Origin: Candidatus Latescibacterota bacterium
GTDB lineage: Bacteria; Latescibacterota; UBA2968; UBA8231
Direction of reading: 5' to 3'
Assembly: GCA_007136405.1 (NCBI GenBank)
Contig: SLHA01000087.1
Coordinates: 1-64,000, forward strand
Length of the DNA: 64,000 bases
Shown here piece by piece: positions 39,052 to 49,200 of the stretch. Position 1 is the stretch's first letter. Each line of letters starts with the position of its first letter. The notes under the pieces were generated by a model. The model did no database searches. It was given only the letters and a program-made list of their open reading frames with translations, and was not told the origin of the DNA. A program made the translations under genes and the position numbers.

Positions 39052-41049
39052 ATGAAAGGCTCCGCGACACTCGCTCTGATCAACACCGTGCGCGACCGCT
39101 GTAAGACGTGTTACCAGTGTGTGCGCGAGTGTCCGGCCAGAGCCATTCGCATCGTCGAAGGGCAGGCCGATGTCATCCCTGAGCGTTGCATCGGTTGCGG
39201 CAATTGCGTAAGGGTGTGCAACCAGCACGCCAAGATCGCCGTCAGCGCTGCGGATGAAGTCATGGCGCTGCTCCGGTCTCCGCACCGGACAGCTGCGATC
39301 GTGGCACCCAGCTTTCCCGCGGAGTTCGCCGAAATCGACGCCTCCGTCCTGGTCGGCATGCTGCGCTCCCTGGGCTTCGACATGGTCTGCGAGGTGGGCT
39401 ATGGCGCCGACCTGGTGGCGCTGGAGTACCGACGGCTACTGGATCGCAACGACGGCAGACGCTACATTGCCACCACCTGCCCCGCCATCGTCTGTTTCGT
39501 AGAGAAATACTATCCGGATCTGGTGCCGGCCCTGGCTCCCGTGATCTCACCTATGGTCGCCGCGGCGCGGGCGCTGCGCCAGGACCACGGTGACGCTCTG
39601 CACACCGTGTTCATCGGTCCATGCCTGGCCAAACGGCGCGAGGCTCTGAGCGAGGAACTACAGGGGGAAGTCACCCAGGCCATCACCTTTGCCGAGTTGC
39701 GCACCCTGTTCGACCTGGCCAGCCTGACACCGGTCCAGATCGTTCCCAGCGATTTCGATCCGCCACAGGCTCACATGGGCGCCGTGTTCGCCGTGAAGCG
39801 AGGTCTGCTCAAGACGGCCGCCATCGACGAGGATCTGATCACTAACGATGTGATCAGTGCCGGCGGCACCTATCAGTTCGAAGAGGCCATACGGGAATTC
39901 GCCGCGGAGGGCATGACGCCTCGCCTGTTGGAGGTGCTGTGCTGTAACGGCTGCATCATGGGAGCCGGCATGACCACCGAGGCCAGCATGCTGACGCGAC
40001 GCATCCGTGTGGCGCAGTTCGTCAAACAGCGCCTTCGCGACCTGGACTGCAGCCAGTGGAAGGACAGCATAGACCGCTTCTCGGCTCTGGACATGTCGCG
40101 CCGTTTCCTGGCACAGGACCAGCGCATGCCCATGCCATCCAGAGGGCAACTGGCGGAAATTCTGCAACGCATGGGTAAAACCAAACCCGAGGACGAGCTC
40201 AACTGCGGCGCCTGCGGCTACGCCACCTGCGACGAGCACGCCACGGCAGTGTATATGGGGCTGGCGGAAAACGAGATGTGCCTGCCGTACGCCATCGAGC
40301 AACTGCACACGACAGTTGACGAACTTAACTTATCCAACCAGGAGCTGGCCAGCGCCCAGGAGGCGCTCGTTCAAGCGGAAAAGCTGGCCAGCATGGGCCA
40401 ACTCGCTGCGGGTATCGCCCACGAGATCAACAACCCGTTGGGAGTTGTCCTGATGTACGCACACCTGTTGCTGGAGGATGCTGCCGACAACGAGCTGCGC
40501 GAGGATCTGCGCATGATCGCCGAGGAGGCGGATCGGTGCAAGAGCATCGTCTCCGGTCTGCTTGATTTCGCCCGGCAGAATCGCGTCATTCGCACGCCCG
40601 TGGACGTCAACGATCTGGTCGTCAAAACGCTCCGGGCCCTGCCTCCACCGGACGGGATCGAAGTCAGGACCGAATGCCACCTGGAAGATCCCATCGCCGA
40701 ACTGGACAAGGACCAGTTCATACAGGTCCTCAGCAACCTGATCACCAACGCCTACACGGCCATGCCCGAAGGAGGCACGGTTACCGCCAGCCTGGAAGGG
40801 GATTCCGACTCCATATCGTTGCGTCTCAGCGACACCGGAGTCGGGGTACCGGCGGAGAACCTGGAGAAAATATTCCACCCCTTCTTCACCACCAAACAGA
40901 TCGGCAAAGGCACGGGCCTGGGCCTTGCCGTCACGTACGGGATCGTCAAGATGCACCGGGGTACTATTCACTGCGAATCCAATGCTGACCCCGCCGCCGG
41001 GCCCACCGGCACCACGTTCACCGTGACCATGCCGCGCCAGGGCGAATAG
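39052..41049 (+). CDS. Sensor histidine kinase with N-terminal [FeFe]-hydrogenase-like domain and additional 4Fe-4S domain
   Basis: 2x4Fe-4S ([23 protein letters not shown]); H-cluster-like [72 protein letters not shown]. Confidence 0.92.
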   Translation: MKGSATLALINTVRDRCKTCYQCVRECPARAIRIVEGQADVIPERCIGCGNCVRVCNQHAKIAVSAADEVMALLRSPHRTAAIVAPSFPAEFAEIDASVLVGMLRSLGFDMVCEVGYGADLVALEYRRLLDRNDGRRYIATTCPAIVCFVEKYYPDLVPALAPVISPMVAAARALRQDHGDALHTVFIGPCLAKRREALSEELQGEVTQAITFAELRTLFDLASLTPVQIVPSDFDPPQAHMGAVFAVKRGLLKTAAIDEDLITNDVISAGGTYQFEEAIREFAAEGMTPRLLEVLCCNGCIMGAGMTTEASMLTRRIRVAQFVKQRLRDLDCSQWKDSIDRFSALDMSRRFLAQDQRMPMPSRGQLAEILQRMGKTKPEDELNCGACGYATCDEHATAVYMGLAENEMCLPYAIEQLHTTVDELNLSNQELASAQEALVQAEKLASMGQLAAGIAHEINNPLGVVLMYAHLLLEDAADNELREDLRMIAEEADRCKSIVSGLLDFARQNRVIRTPVDVNDLVVKTLRALPPPDGIEVRTECHLEDPIAELDKDQFIQVLSNLITNAYTAMPEGGTVTASLEGDSDSISLRLSDTGVGVPAENLEKIFHPFFTTKQIGKGTGLGLAVTYGIVKMHRGTIHCESNADPAAGPTGTTFTVTMPRQGE

Positions 41050-41192
41050 GGCGGTCACGGACTGGCTGTTCGCTCGAGCTCCGGTGGACCGACCAGACGG
41101 TGCGGCTCTGGATGCCGGCAACCTGTCCGCTTGTCGCCCCGTGACGGTCTGTCAGAAATCCCGTTGGGGGTAACGCGAAGAGAAACCAAGCC

Positions 41193-42356
41193 ATGACGGA
41201 AACGCTCAATGTGCTCGTCTGCGATGATGAGCCGGGGATGCTCAAAGGTACCGAGAGGGCGCTGAGACGGCACCAGATCGAGCTAGTCGACTTGCAGACG
41301 ACCGTTGCCTTCAACGTCGTAATGGCGGATTCCGGCGAAAAGGCGCTGGAGCGAATCCAGGCGGAACGGCCGGACATACTCCTGCTCGACTACAAGCTGC
41401 CGGGTATCTCCGGACTCGAAGTGCAGGAACAGCTGGCGCAGCAGGGACTGGATATACTGACCGTGATGATCTCGGCGTACAGCTCCCTGCAGACCGTCAT
41501 CACAGCCACCAAGCGCGGCGCCTTCGACTTCGTGGTCAAACCGTTCACTCCGGACGAGTTGCGCACCACGGTCCAACGTGCAGCGCACCATCTCCTGCTT
41601 CACCGCCAGGCGTTACGGCTGGCGGAAGAACGCAAACAGATCCGTTTCGAGTTCATTCGTGTCCTGGGACACGAGCTCAAGGCGCCGCTGGCCGCGGTAG
41701 AGGGGTACATGCGGCTGTTGGAGAAACAGGCCCTGGGAGACCAGATCAGCCAGTACGGGCATATCGTCGAACGCAGCCTGATCCGTCTGGACGGCATGCG
41801 CAAGCTGATCTATGACCTGCTGGATCTGACCCGCATCGAGTCGGGCAAGAAGCAGCGGGATCTGGTGTCGGTCGATGTATGTGAAGCGGTGCGGATGGCT
41901 GTGGAGACAGCGTTGCCAGAGGCGCAGGAACGGCAGATCAGCATCCATGCCGACATTCCTGACGAGTTGACCATGCATGCGGACCGGGGTGAACTGGAGA
42001 TCATCCTCAACAATCTGCTGTCCAATGCCGTCAAGTACAACAAGGACGAGGGATCGGTTACCATCACGGTAGCAAACCAGGGCGATCAGGTCCGGATCGA
42101 CGTCGCCGACACCGGCATCGGCATGAGCCCGGAGGAATCGGCCAGACTGTTCAACGAGTTCGTCCGCATCAAAAACGAGAAGACCGCGTCCATACTGGGC
42201 AGCGGTCTGGGTCTGTCCATCGTCAAAAAACTGGTGGCGCTGTACGGGGGAACGATCTCCGTAGCCAGCGAGAAAGACGTCGGCACGACCTTCACCGTGG
42301 TATTGCACAAGGAGCCGCACGCGCAGGAGGCAACCGTACAGGCAGCCGGCGCCTGA
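41193..42356 (+). CDS. Receiver-histidine kinase hybrid
   Basis: receiver VLVCDDEPGM..LLLDYKLPGISGLE; GHELKAPLAAVEGYM; GSGLGLSIVKKLV. Confidence 0.88.
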   Translation: MTETLNVLVCDDEPGMLKGTERALRRHQIELVDLQTTVAFNVVMADSGEKALERIQAERPDILLLDYKLPGISGLEVQEQLAQQGLDILTVMISAYSSLQTVITATKRGAFDFVVKPFTPDELRTTVQRAAHHLLLHRQALRLAEERKQIRFEFIRVLGHELKAPLAAVEGYMRLLEKQALGDQISQYGHIVERSLIRLDGMRKLIYDLLDLTRIESGKKQRDLVSVDVCEAVRMAVETALPEAQERQISIHADIPDELTMHADRGELEIILNNLLSNAVKYNKDEGSVTITVANQGDQVRIDVADTGIGMSPEESARLFNEFVRIKNEKTASILGSGLGLSIVKKLVALYGGTISVASEKDVGTTFTVVLHKEPHAQEATVQAAGA

Positions 42357-42397
42357 ACGCATTACCTGCCGGTGCTTAATGTTTTCTGGCCAGCAGC

Positions 42398-42429
42398 CCG
42401 GCCGCCGGCGCCCTGACACCGGCGGCCGG
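42398..42429. terminator. Very stable hairpin after the hyd gene block (no U-tract)
   Basis: CCGGCCGCCGG-CGCCCTGACA-CCGGCGGCCGG, 11-bp perfect stem. Confidence 0.55.
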
Positions 42430-42519
42430 TACCGGTCACATTGTGTTTCCTGCCTGGCGCTCATTCAGTCGAATGCATACTCCCGATCCGTATACAGCCC
42501 GTACGTGCCCGTCCCATAG

Positions 42520-44046
42520 ATGAACAACATCGACTACGCCGTTTTCTTCGCCTACATCCTGTCGATCCTGACTCTAGGGTTCTATCATGCCAGGCGTAGC
42601 CAGGGGTTCCTTGAATTCTTCCTGGCCGGCCGGTCGATGCACTGGTTTCCCATCGGCATCTCCATCATGGTAACGGCGTTCAGCGCCATCAACTACACGG
42701 CTTTCTCCGGCGAAGTCTTCGCCAACGGCTCCTACGTACTGCTATCCCTGCCTGTTTTCGTCCTGGTGGCATGGCCCGTGACCCGCGTGATCATGCCCCT
42801 GTACCACAGCATGAATGTCAGCAGCGCCTACGAATACCTGGAGAGACGTTTCGACGTACGCGTCCGGCGCGTGGCCAGCGGTCTGTTCATCCTCTGGCGT
42901 CTGCTCTGGATGGCCACGCTGATCTACGTGCCCTGTACCGTCATGGCCCTGATCACCGGCATCGACACCAGCATTCTCATCCTGCTCGCCGGAGCGATCG
43001 CCACCGTATATACCCTGGCAGGCGGCATGCGAGCGGTCATGTGGACCGATGTCATCCAGTTTTTCGTCCTCTGCGGCGGTGTGATTCTCAGCATCGGCAT
43101 CGGCTCCTGGCGGCACCCAGACGGCCTGACCGGCATGCTGCAATCCGGCATCGATGCCGGTCTTGGGCGCCCCTTTCATCCGTTCGATGCGCGCATGTTC
43201 GCGCTGGATCCCACCATTCGCATCACCCTGTGGAGTAGCTGGATAGGCACCTTTGTCGCCTTTCTGGCCCGGTACGGGGCGGATCAGGTGGTCGTGCAGC
43301 GGTATTTCACCGCCCGCTCCCTGCACCATGCCCGGCGTGGCTTCCAGGTAAACTACATCAGCGCCATCTTCGCCCTGTTGTTGTTGGGATTGATGGGTTT
43401 CGCCATCCATAGCCACGCCGTGACCGCCATGCCGACGGCACACGGTGGCGCCCCGCCAGTATTTTTTTTCAGCCAGTTCGTCCGCTCCCTGCCTGTTGGT
43501 GCAACCGGACTGATCGTCGCCGGCCTCTTCGCTGCCACCATGTCGAGCATCGACTCCGGCATCAATTCATGCACCGCCGCACTGATCTCGGATTTCTACC
43601 GGCAGCGCCAGAACCCGGAAAAGGGGCCCGGCGAACTCTTCCTGAGCCGCGCCGGAGTGGTGCTCTTCGGCAGCCTGGCTACATTTCTCAGTCTTCATGT
43701 AGGACGGTTGGGCAGCATCTTCGAGATCGCCAACCGCATCATCAATGCCATGGGGAGTCCGCTGCTGGCTCTTTTTCTGCTGGGGCTTTTCTCGCGTCGC
43801 GTCAATCGCCTCGGTGCCGCCGCGGGCGGTCTGCTTGCCACTATCGCCAGCGCCTGGATCTGCTTCACCGTGGACCCGCTGGCCCTGCACTATTACGCCG
43901 TGGCCAACTTGCTGGTCTCGCTTGCGTTGATCTATGGTTGCAGTCTGATCGAAAACGCGTTCTATGCTCCCCCGTCACCGGCCCAACTGGGCTGGACATG
44001 GTATGGACGCGCCTGGAGCGAAGCCCCACCCGACAGGAGTGCGTAA
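42520..44046 (+). CDS. Sodium:solute symporter (SSS) family transporter
   Basis: 508 aa multi-TM; DYAVFFAYILSILTLGFYHARRSQGFLEFFLAGRSMHWFPIG. Confidence 0.88.
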   Translation: MNNIDYAVFFAYILSILTLGFYHARRSQGFLEFFLAGRSMHWFPIGISIMVTAFSAINYTAFSGEVFANGSYVLLSLPVFVLVAWPVTRVIMPLYHSMNVSSAYEYLERRFDVRVRRVASGLFILWRLLWMATLIYVPCTVMALITGIDTSILILLAGAIATVYTLAGGMRAVMWTDVIQFFVLCGGVILSIGIGSWRHPDGLTGMLQSGIDAGLGRPFHPFDARMFALDPTIRITLWSSWIGTFVAFLARYGADQVVVQRYFTARSLHHARRGFQVNYISAIFALLLLGLMGFAIHSHAVTAMPTAHGGAPPVFFFSQFVRSLPVGATGLIVAGLFAATMSSIDSGINSCTAALISDFYRQRQNPEKGPGELFLSRAGVVLFGSLATFLSLHVGRLGSIFEIANRIINAMGSPLLALFLLGLFSRRVNRLGAAAGGLLATIASAWICFTVDPLALHYYAVANLLVSLALIYGCSLIENAFYAPPSPAQLGWTWYGRAWSEAPPDRSA

Positions 44047-44136
44047 GAGTCGAAGCCACCCCCTGCAGGACCGCGCGAGATCCGAACCGTCAGGGCCCGA
44101 CGCCGATACGTACGTTGTCGAAGCCACCCAGTGCTC

Positions 44137-44197
44137 TTGACCGTTTCTGCTCCAAATCTATATTGTTATATATGTAACATTGTTATTTTTTTCACAA
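44137..44197 (+). promoter_or_regulatory. TonB-receptor promoter with 35-bp tandem Rex operator
   Basis: TTGACC-N16-TATATT; operator TTGTTATATATGTAACATTGTTATTTTTTTCACAA at 44163-44197. Confidence 0.78.
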
Positions 44198-44216
44198 ACA
44201 AAGGGGCATACCGGCA

Positions 44217-46562
44217 ATGAACCTGCGTCACTCGTTCCTCGTGCTGTACCTTGGCTTGTTGATTCCGGTCCAGGCGGCCGCGAACACGCTGCACGGCCTG
44301 GTAGTCGATGCCAGCGACAATCGCCCCCTGGCCGGAGCTCGCATCACCCTGGCGGGTACCAATCTCAGCACCACAGCCAACGCCGACGGCACGTTCTACT
44401 TCGCCTCAGTGCAACCCGACAGCCTCGTATTGACCATCACGCATGTAGGCTACGAAACACGCACTATCACCCTGTCGCTCTCCACCCTGGGAGACCGGGC
44501 CGTCCAGGTAGAGATGACCCCGGACCTCCGTCCGGTCGCCGGAGTCATCGTCACCGCGCGCAGTCGCCACGCCGCACCGGGCGATCTGGGCGGCTCTGCG
44601 GCTATACTATCCGGACCCGCGCTGATGGACGGGCAGCCCCTGTCCATTGCCCATTCAGCGAGCATCGTGCCAGGCGTCTCGCTGGGACAGGACATGCCGT
44701 GGAGTGCGCGGCCTCACGTGCGCGGTCTGAGCCGAGACCATGTGGCTTTCCTGGTGAACGGCAATCGTGTATCCACAACGACCGAACTCGCCGCCCAGTA
44801 CGGCACGGTACCACCCGCTGACGTCGAAAGGCTGGAGATCCTGAAAGGTCCCGTGTCGGTACTGTATGGCACCGGATCCACCGGCGGTGTGGTCAACGTT
44901 ATACCGCACAGCGGTAGATTCGCCCCCACCCCGCGCTGGTCCGGCGCCACGAACACCGGTTATGAATCCGGATCCGGCGGGCTCAGCGGCTACGCCCGGA
45001 TCGGCCTGGGGATGCCGAGGCTGTATCTCATGCTATCCCAGTCGTATCGCGACTATGGCCCGTATGTCGACGGCCGTGGAGACACCGTTCCCAACAGCCA
45101 ATTCCGGGACTATCAGACTCACCTCAACGCGGGGTACCAGGTGAGTGCGACACAGACGGTCGACGTGCGGTACCAGTGGTTCGAGGCACGGGATGTAGGC
45201 ATACCCGGTGCCGGCGGCATCTTCCCGGTCACCGCGAAGGTCTCCTATCCGCGCACACGGCGTCAATTGGCGGAAGCCACCTGGACATGGCGACCTGTCC
45301 ATCCGGTCTTGCAGCAGTCGGAGATTCGACTGTTCCGGCAGAGTGTCGACCGGCGCGTCGAAGTCGAACCCAACATCGTCAGCTATCTGCCGGCCACGGA
45401 TACGGCCCCGCTGCGGCGCGTTCGTCCTCAGCTGATCCAACCCGGCGCCGACCATGACACCCGCGGTTTCCGCTGGAACCACATGCTTGCCTTGGGAGAC
45501 CATGACCTGGTCGTGGGCCTGGAAGGCTGGGAGAAGGAACTGCAGTCTCTCCGGCGCCGCATCAACGATATCGACATCCTGGCGCCGGACAGCTCGCTGG
45601 TGACCACCAACCGGGTCATACTCGAAGATCGCAGTCTGCCCAACAGCACCTATCGTCCGCTAGGCGGCTACATCGAGCACGAGTTCACCCCCACGCCTCG
45701 ACTGACGCTCAACAGCGGTCTGCGACTGGACGTCATCCAGATCGACAGCGAGACCACGTACATCAGCTATACCCCCCCCAGTGATCGGGTTTTGTGGCAC
45801 GCAGAGACCGATCGGGACTACTCCTTCAGCGCCCAGTTCCGCGCCACCCATCGCCTCAGGTCGCACTGGAAAGCGCATCTCAACCTGGCACGCTCGTTCC
45901 GTTCGCCAGGCCTGGAAGAACGCTTTCTGTACGTTGATCTTGGGAGCCTGGTACGCATCGGTGATCCGGCGCTGGACAGCGAAAACGGGTATTTCGTGGA
46001 GGGTGGCCTGAGTGCGCGCACCAGCCACCTGGTGTGGAACGGCCAGGCCTATGTCAACCGCATCCGTAATATGGTGATCGAAACCCCGGCGGAATTCGAA
46101 GGACGCCCGGCTCGACGCAAGACCAATGCCGGCAACGCCCTGCTGCTGGGAGGCGAAACCGACCTTGCCGTAGTTCCGCACCGCGATGTGCTGCTGACCG
46201 CTACCGCCGCGTACGTGCGGGGCACGGACACCCTGGAAGACGATCCACTACCTGCTATTCCCCCCTTCAACGCACGGCTCGCCGTTCGTTACGGTCAGCG
46301 CGCATGGTACGAAGCCGCCTGGAACTGGAAAAGCGCCCAGAACCGGGTGGCTCCCGGAGAGCAGAAAACTCCTGGCTACAGGACGCTGTCCCTCACGGCC
46401 GGCCGCTCCGGTCTGCGGCTGGGTCCCGTTCAGCATCGGTTCACGTTGAGCGTGGAGAATCTTCTCGACCAAACGTATAGCGACCACCTCGCCACCTCCC
46501 GCGGATTCGAGCTCAATGCACCGGGCCGCTATTTTTCCATGTCATGGTCCACCGAGTTCTAG
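44217..46562 (+). CDS. TonB-dependent outer-membrane receptor with carboxypeptidase-regulatory-like N-terminal domain
   Basis: signal peptide; LHGLVVDASDNRPLAGARITL; plug VERLEILKGPVSVLYGTGSTGGVVNVI; C-terminal Phe. Confidence 0.9.
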   Translation: MNLRHSFLVLYLGLLIPVQAAANTLHGLVVDASDNRPLAGARITLAGTNLSTTANADGTFYFASVQPDSLVLTITHVGYETRTITLSLSTLGDRAVQVEMTPDLRPVAGVIVTARSRHAAPGDLGGSAAILSGPALMDGQPLSIAHSASIVPGVSLGQDMPWSARPHVRGLSRDHVAFLVNGNRVSTTTELAAQYGTVPPADVERLEILKGPVSVLYGTGSTGGVVNVIPHSGRFAPTPRWSGATNTGYESGSGGLSGYARIGLGMPRLYLMLSQSYRDYGPYVDGRGDTVPNSQFRDYQTHLNAGYQVSATQTVDVRYQWFEARDVGIPGAGGIFPVTAKVSYPRTRRQLAEATWTWRPVHPVLQQSEIRLFRQSVDRRVEVEPNIVSYLPATDTAPLRRVRPQLIQPGADHDTRGFRWNHMLALGDHDLVVGLEGWEKELQSLRRRINDIDILAPDSSLVTTNRVILEDRSLPNSTYRPLGGYIEHEFTPTPRLTLNSGLRLDVIQIDSETTYISYTPPSDRVLWHAETDRDYSFSAQFRATHRLRSHWKAHLNLARSFRSPGLEERFLYVDLGSLVRIGDPALDSENGYFVEGGLSARTSHLVWNGQAYVNRIRNMVIETPAEFEGRPARRKTNAGNALLLGGETDLAVVPHRDVLLTATAAYVRGTDTLEDDPLPAIPPFNARLAVRYGQRAWYEAAWNWKSAQNRVAPGEQKTPGYRTLSLTAGRSGLRLGPVQHRFTLSVENLLDQTYSDHLATSRGFELNAPGRYFSMSWSTEF

Positions 46563-46716
46563 CCCAGCCATCAGCGCGGACCAGCCACGCACCCCCGGCC
46601 CGTTGCCGGTCCACACCTCGGGCAACGCGGCGGCTTCGTTGGTAAGGAGGTACGAACACAAGCTGCTTTAATTCGGCAGGCACGAGGCCCAGCCGGTACC
46701 TTGCGCTACCTTGCGC

Positions 46717-46832
46717 TACATATAGACAGCCCCTTGGCGCGACGCGGCCGAGAGGCTGGAACATGATCGACGACTCGCCGGTATCGGACATTACATAGAA
46801 GCAGCCCCGCGGCCCTTGCGGCCACGAGGCTG
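46717..46832. repeat. Two diverged copies of a hairpin unit (TACATA-n-CAGCCCC-stem/loop-GAGGCTG), ~75-bp period
   Basis: copies at 46717-46758 and 46792-46832; also preceded by the direct repeat CTTGCGCTAC. Confidence 0.65.
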
Positions 46833-46926
46833 TGTCCTGTCCTCTGGTGCTGCATCCTCCTGGTGCTGCGCCATCGGGGTTCTCTTGCGGTGTCTGCTCC
46901 TCCCCCATGCGGCGCCGTCCCGTTTT

Positions 46927-47835
46927 CTAGCCGCGCCATTCGGTGTCGTCCACCGTAGTCTTGAAATCCGCCTCGATCCGGTCCGGCAGGTCCTGATCCG
47001 CTACGGCAGCCAGATCCTTCTCCGAGGGTTTGCCTACCAGAACGAGACTCTCCCGTGGACATTTGTCCAGCGCCGCACTGAAGTCCGCCGTTTCCGGCTG
47101 GTACTGGTCATAATCTATGCCGGCCAGGCCGTCCTCGATCTGGATGAGGTCATTGACCCTGGCACAGGCATTGCAGCCGATGCACCCCACCTTGCATACC
47201 GCGGTGACATCCTTGCCCGTGTCCTTGTTGGAACAGGAGACCACCATCATCTGTTCGGCCTTGAATGGGACCATGCTGATGATGTTACGCGGACAGATCC
47301 GGGCGCAGGCACCGCACCCCGTGCAGGCATCGTAGTCGATCAGTGCCACGCCGTCGATCACATGGATGGCGTCGTAGCTGCAGGCCCGAACACAGTCTCC
47401 CATACCGAGGCAGCCGTATATGCAACCTTGTATGCCAGTGACCAGATTGGCCGCCGAGCAGGTAGGCTCACCCCGATATTCGTGTTGTTGCAGACGGTCC
47501 GTCGTGGTGGCCCCACAGTGGACGACGGCGCGATAGGGCCAGGCTTCCTCCACCTCCACGCCGAGGAGTTCGCCCAGTTGCGCTGCGACACTGCCACCGC
47601 CTACGGTACACTTGGTCACCGATTCAGCTTCCAGCACCACTGCCTCTGCATACTCACGGCATCCCACATACCCGCATCCGCCGCAGTTGGCCCCGGGCAG
47701 AATATCTTCCGCTTTCTCGACCCGCGGATCCACCTCTACGTGAAAAGCCTTGTTGGCCCACCCCAGCACATAGCTCATGCCTACAGCCAGTACAGCCATG
47801 ACACCGCCGGCCAGGAACACTTCTCCCGATAGCAT
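46927..47835 (-). CDS. rnfB: Rnf complex subunit RnfB
   Basis: LPGANCGGCGYVGCREYAEAV; multiple CxxCxxC ferredoxin motifs. Confidence 0.94.
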   Translation of the reverse strand: MLSGEVFLAGGVMAVLAVGMSYVLGWANKAFHVEVDPRVEKAEDILPGANCGGCGYVGCREYAEAVVLEAESVTKCTVGGGSVAAQLGELLGVEVEEAWPYRAVVHCGATTTDRLQQHEYRGEPTCSAANLVTGIQGCIYGCLGMGDCVRACSYDAIHVIDGVALIDYDACTGCGACARICPRNIISMVPFKAEQMMVVSCSNKDTGKDVTAVCKVGCIGCNACARVNDLIQIEDGLAGIDYDQYQPETADFSAALDKCPRESLVLVGKPSEKDLAAVADQDLPDRIEADFKTTVDDTEWRG

Positions 47836-47846
47836 GACGTCCTCCT

Positions 47847-48539
47847 TTATCCCGTCAACAACCCTGACAGACTCTGGTCCATGCCGGTGAAGCCCATGAA
47901 TGCCATAGCCAGTATTCCCGCCACGATGAGCGTGATGCCGGCTCCCCGCAGCGCTTTGGGCACATCGCACAGATCCAGTTCCTCGCGCATGCCCGCCATG
48001 AGCACGATGGCGAGGGTGAATCCGATTCCGCCGAATATGGCCAGCGTCAAGGCGCGGCCCAGATCCCACATCTGTGCCGGTGGTACCCCGGAAACGTGTT
48101 TCATGATCTCCAGGCAAGCGAAGAGAATGGCACAGTTTGTGGTAATCAAGGGCAGGAATATACCAAACGACTTGTACAATGGAGGGTGAAACTTGCGTAC
48201 GTACATCTCCACGAACTGCACCGACGAGGCGATGACGAAGATATAGACCAGGTAGTTCAGTATGCTCAGATCGACCACGGTATCGGAACCGGGATTGACC
48301 AGGCTCCAGATCCAGTTGGACAGCGGTGCCCCGGGTCTGAGGATGAAGGTGGTGAACACCCAGCTCAGAAAGGCAGCGATGGATATCACAAAGGTCACGG
48401 CGCAGCCCATGCCGAAGGCCATGTCCACACGCCGGGACACACCGAGAAACGGGCAGATCCCGACGAAGTAGTAGAGCACGAAGTTGTTTATCAGCGCGGC
48501 TCCGAGCGCGATGAGAATCAGCGAACCGAGATATTCCAT
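47847..48539 (-). CDS. rnfA: Rnf complex subunit RnfA
   Basis: [29 protein letters not shown]. Confidence 0.93.
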   Translation of the reverse strand: MEYLGSLILIALGAALINNFVLYYFVGICPFLGVSRRVDMAFGMGCAVTFVISIAAFLSWVFTTFILRPGAPLSNWIWSLVNPGSDTVVDLSILNYLVYIFVIASSVQFVEMYVRKFHPPLYKSFGIFLPLITTNCAILFACLEIMKHVSGVPPAQMWDLGRALTLAIFGGIGFTLAIVLMAGMREELDLCDVPKALRGAGITLIVAGILAMAFMGFTGMDQSLSGLLTG

Positions 48540-48545
48540 GCCGTC

Positions 48546-49193
48546 CTATCTCCGTGAGGGCTGGCGCCGATCGACGTACCAGTTGACCAGTCCCATCAGC
48601 AGCCCCAGCGTGATGAAGGCTCCGGGCGGCAGAACCATGATGACCCATTCAGGCCAGGCTGCAGGCAGGACACGCATACCGAACCAGGTTCCCGATCCCA
48701 GGATCTCGCGCACGCTGGCGATACTGGCCAGCGCCAGGCCGAATCCGATGGACTGTCCCACGGCATCCGCCAAGGCGACCCGCACCGACTGCTTGGAGGC
48801 ACACACTTCGCAGCGGCTGATGATGAGACAGTTAACGATGATCAGCGGCACATACGGCCCCAGTTGCTTGCTCATCTGGTACATGTAGGCCGCCAGGAAC
48901 CGGTCCACGATGGTGACAAAGGTGGCGATGGTGAGCGTGAATACGAGTATGCGCAGATGCGGTTTGAGCAACCCGCGTATGAGACTGACGATGACGTTGG
49001 CACACACGAGCACGAACAGCACTCCGCCGGTCATGGTCATAGCGGGCTGCATCCCGCCGGTAACGGCCAGCGTGGGACACATGCCCAGGAGCTGGCGGTA
49101 AATCGGATTCTCCGGCAGGATGCCGTTGATGAACCGTTCGCCGGCGGTCGGGCCGCTGTCGACAGGCCCGGCGGCGGTTGCCGCTTCCGTCAT
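48546..49193 (-). CDS. rnfE: Rnf complex subunit RnfE
   Basis: NGILPENPIYRQLLGMCPTLAVT; INCLIISRCEVCASKQS. Confidence 0.92.
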   Translation of the reverse strand: MTEAATAAGPVDSGPTAGERFINGILPENPIYRQLLGMCPTLAVTGGMQPAMTMTGGVLFVLVCANVIVSLIRGLLKPHLRILVFTLTIATFVTIVDRFLAAYMYQMSKQLGPYVPLIIVNCLIISRCEVCASKQSVRVALADAVGQSIGFGLALASIASVREILGSGTWFGMRVLPAAWPEWVIMVLPPGAFITLGLLMGLVNWYVDRRQPSRR

Positions 49194-49200
49194 GGCCCGT

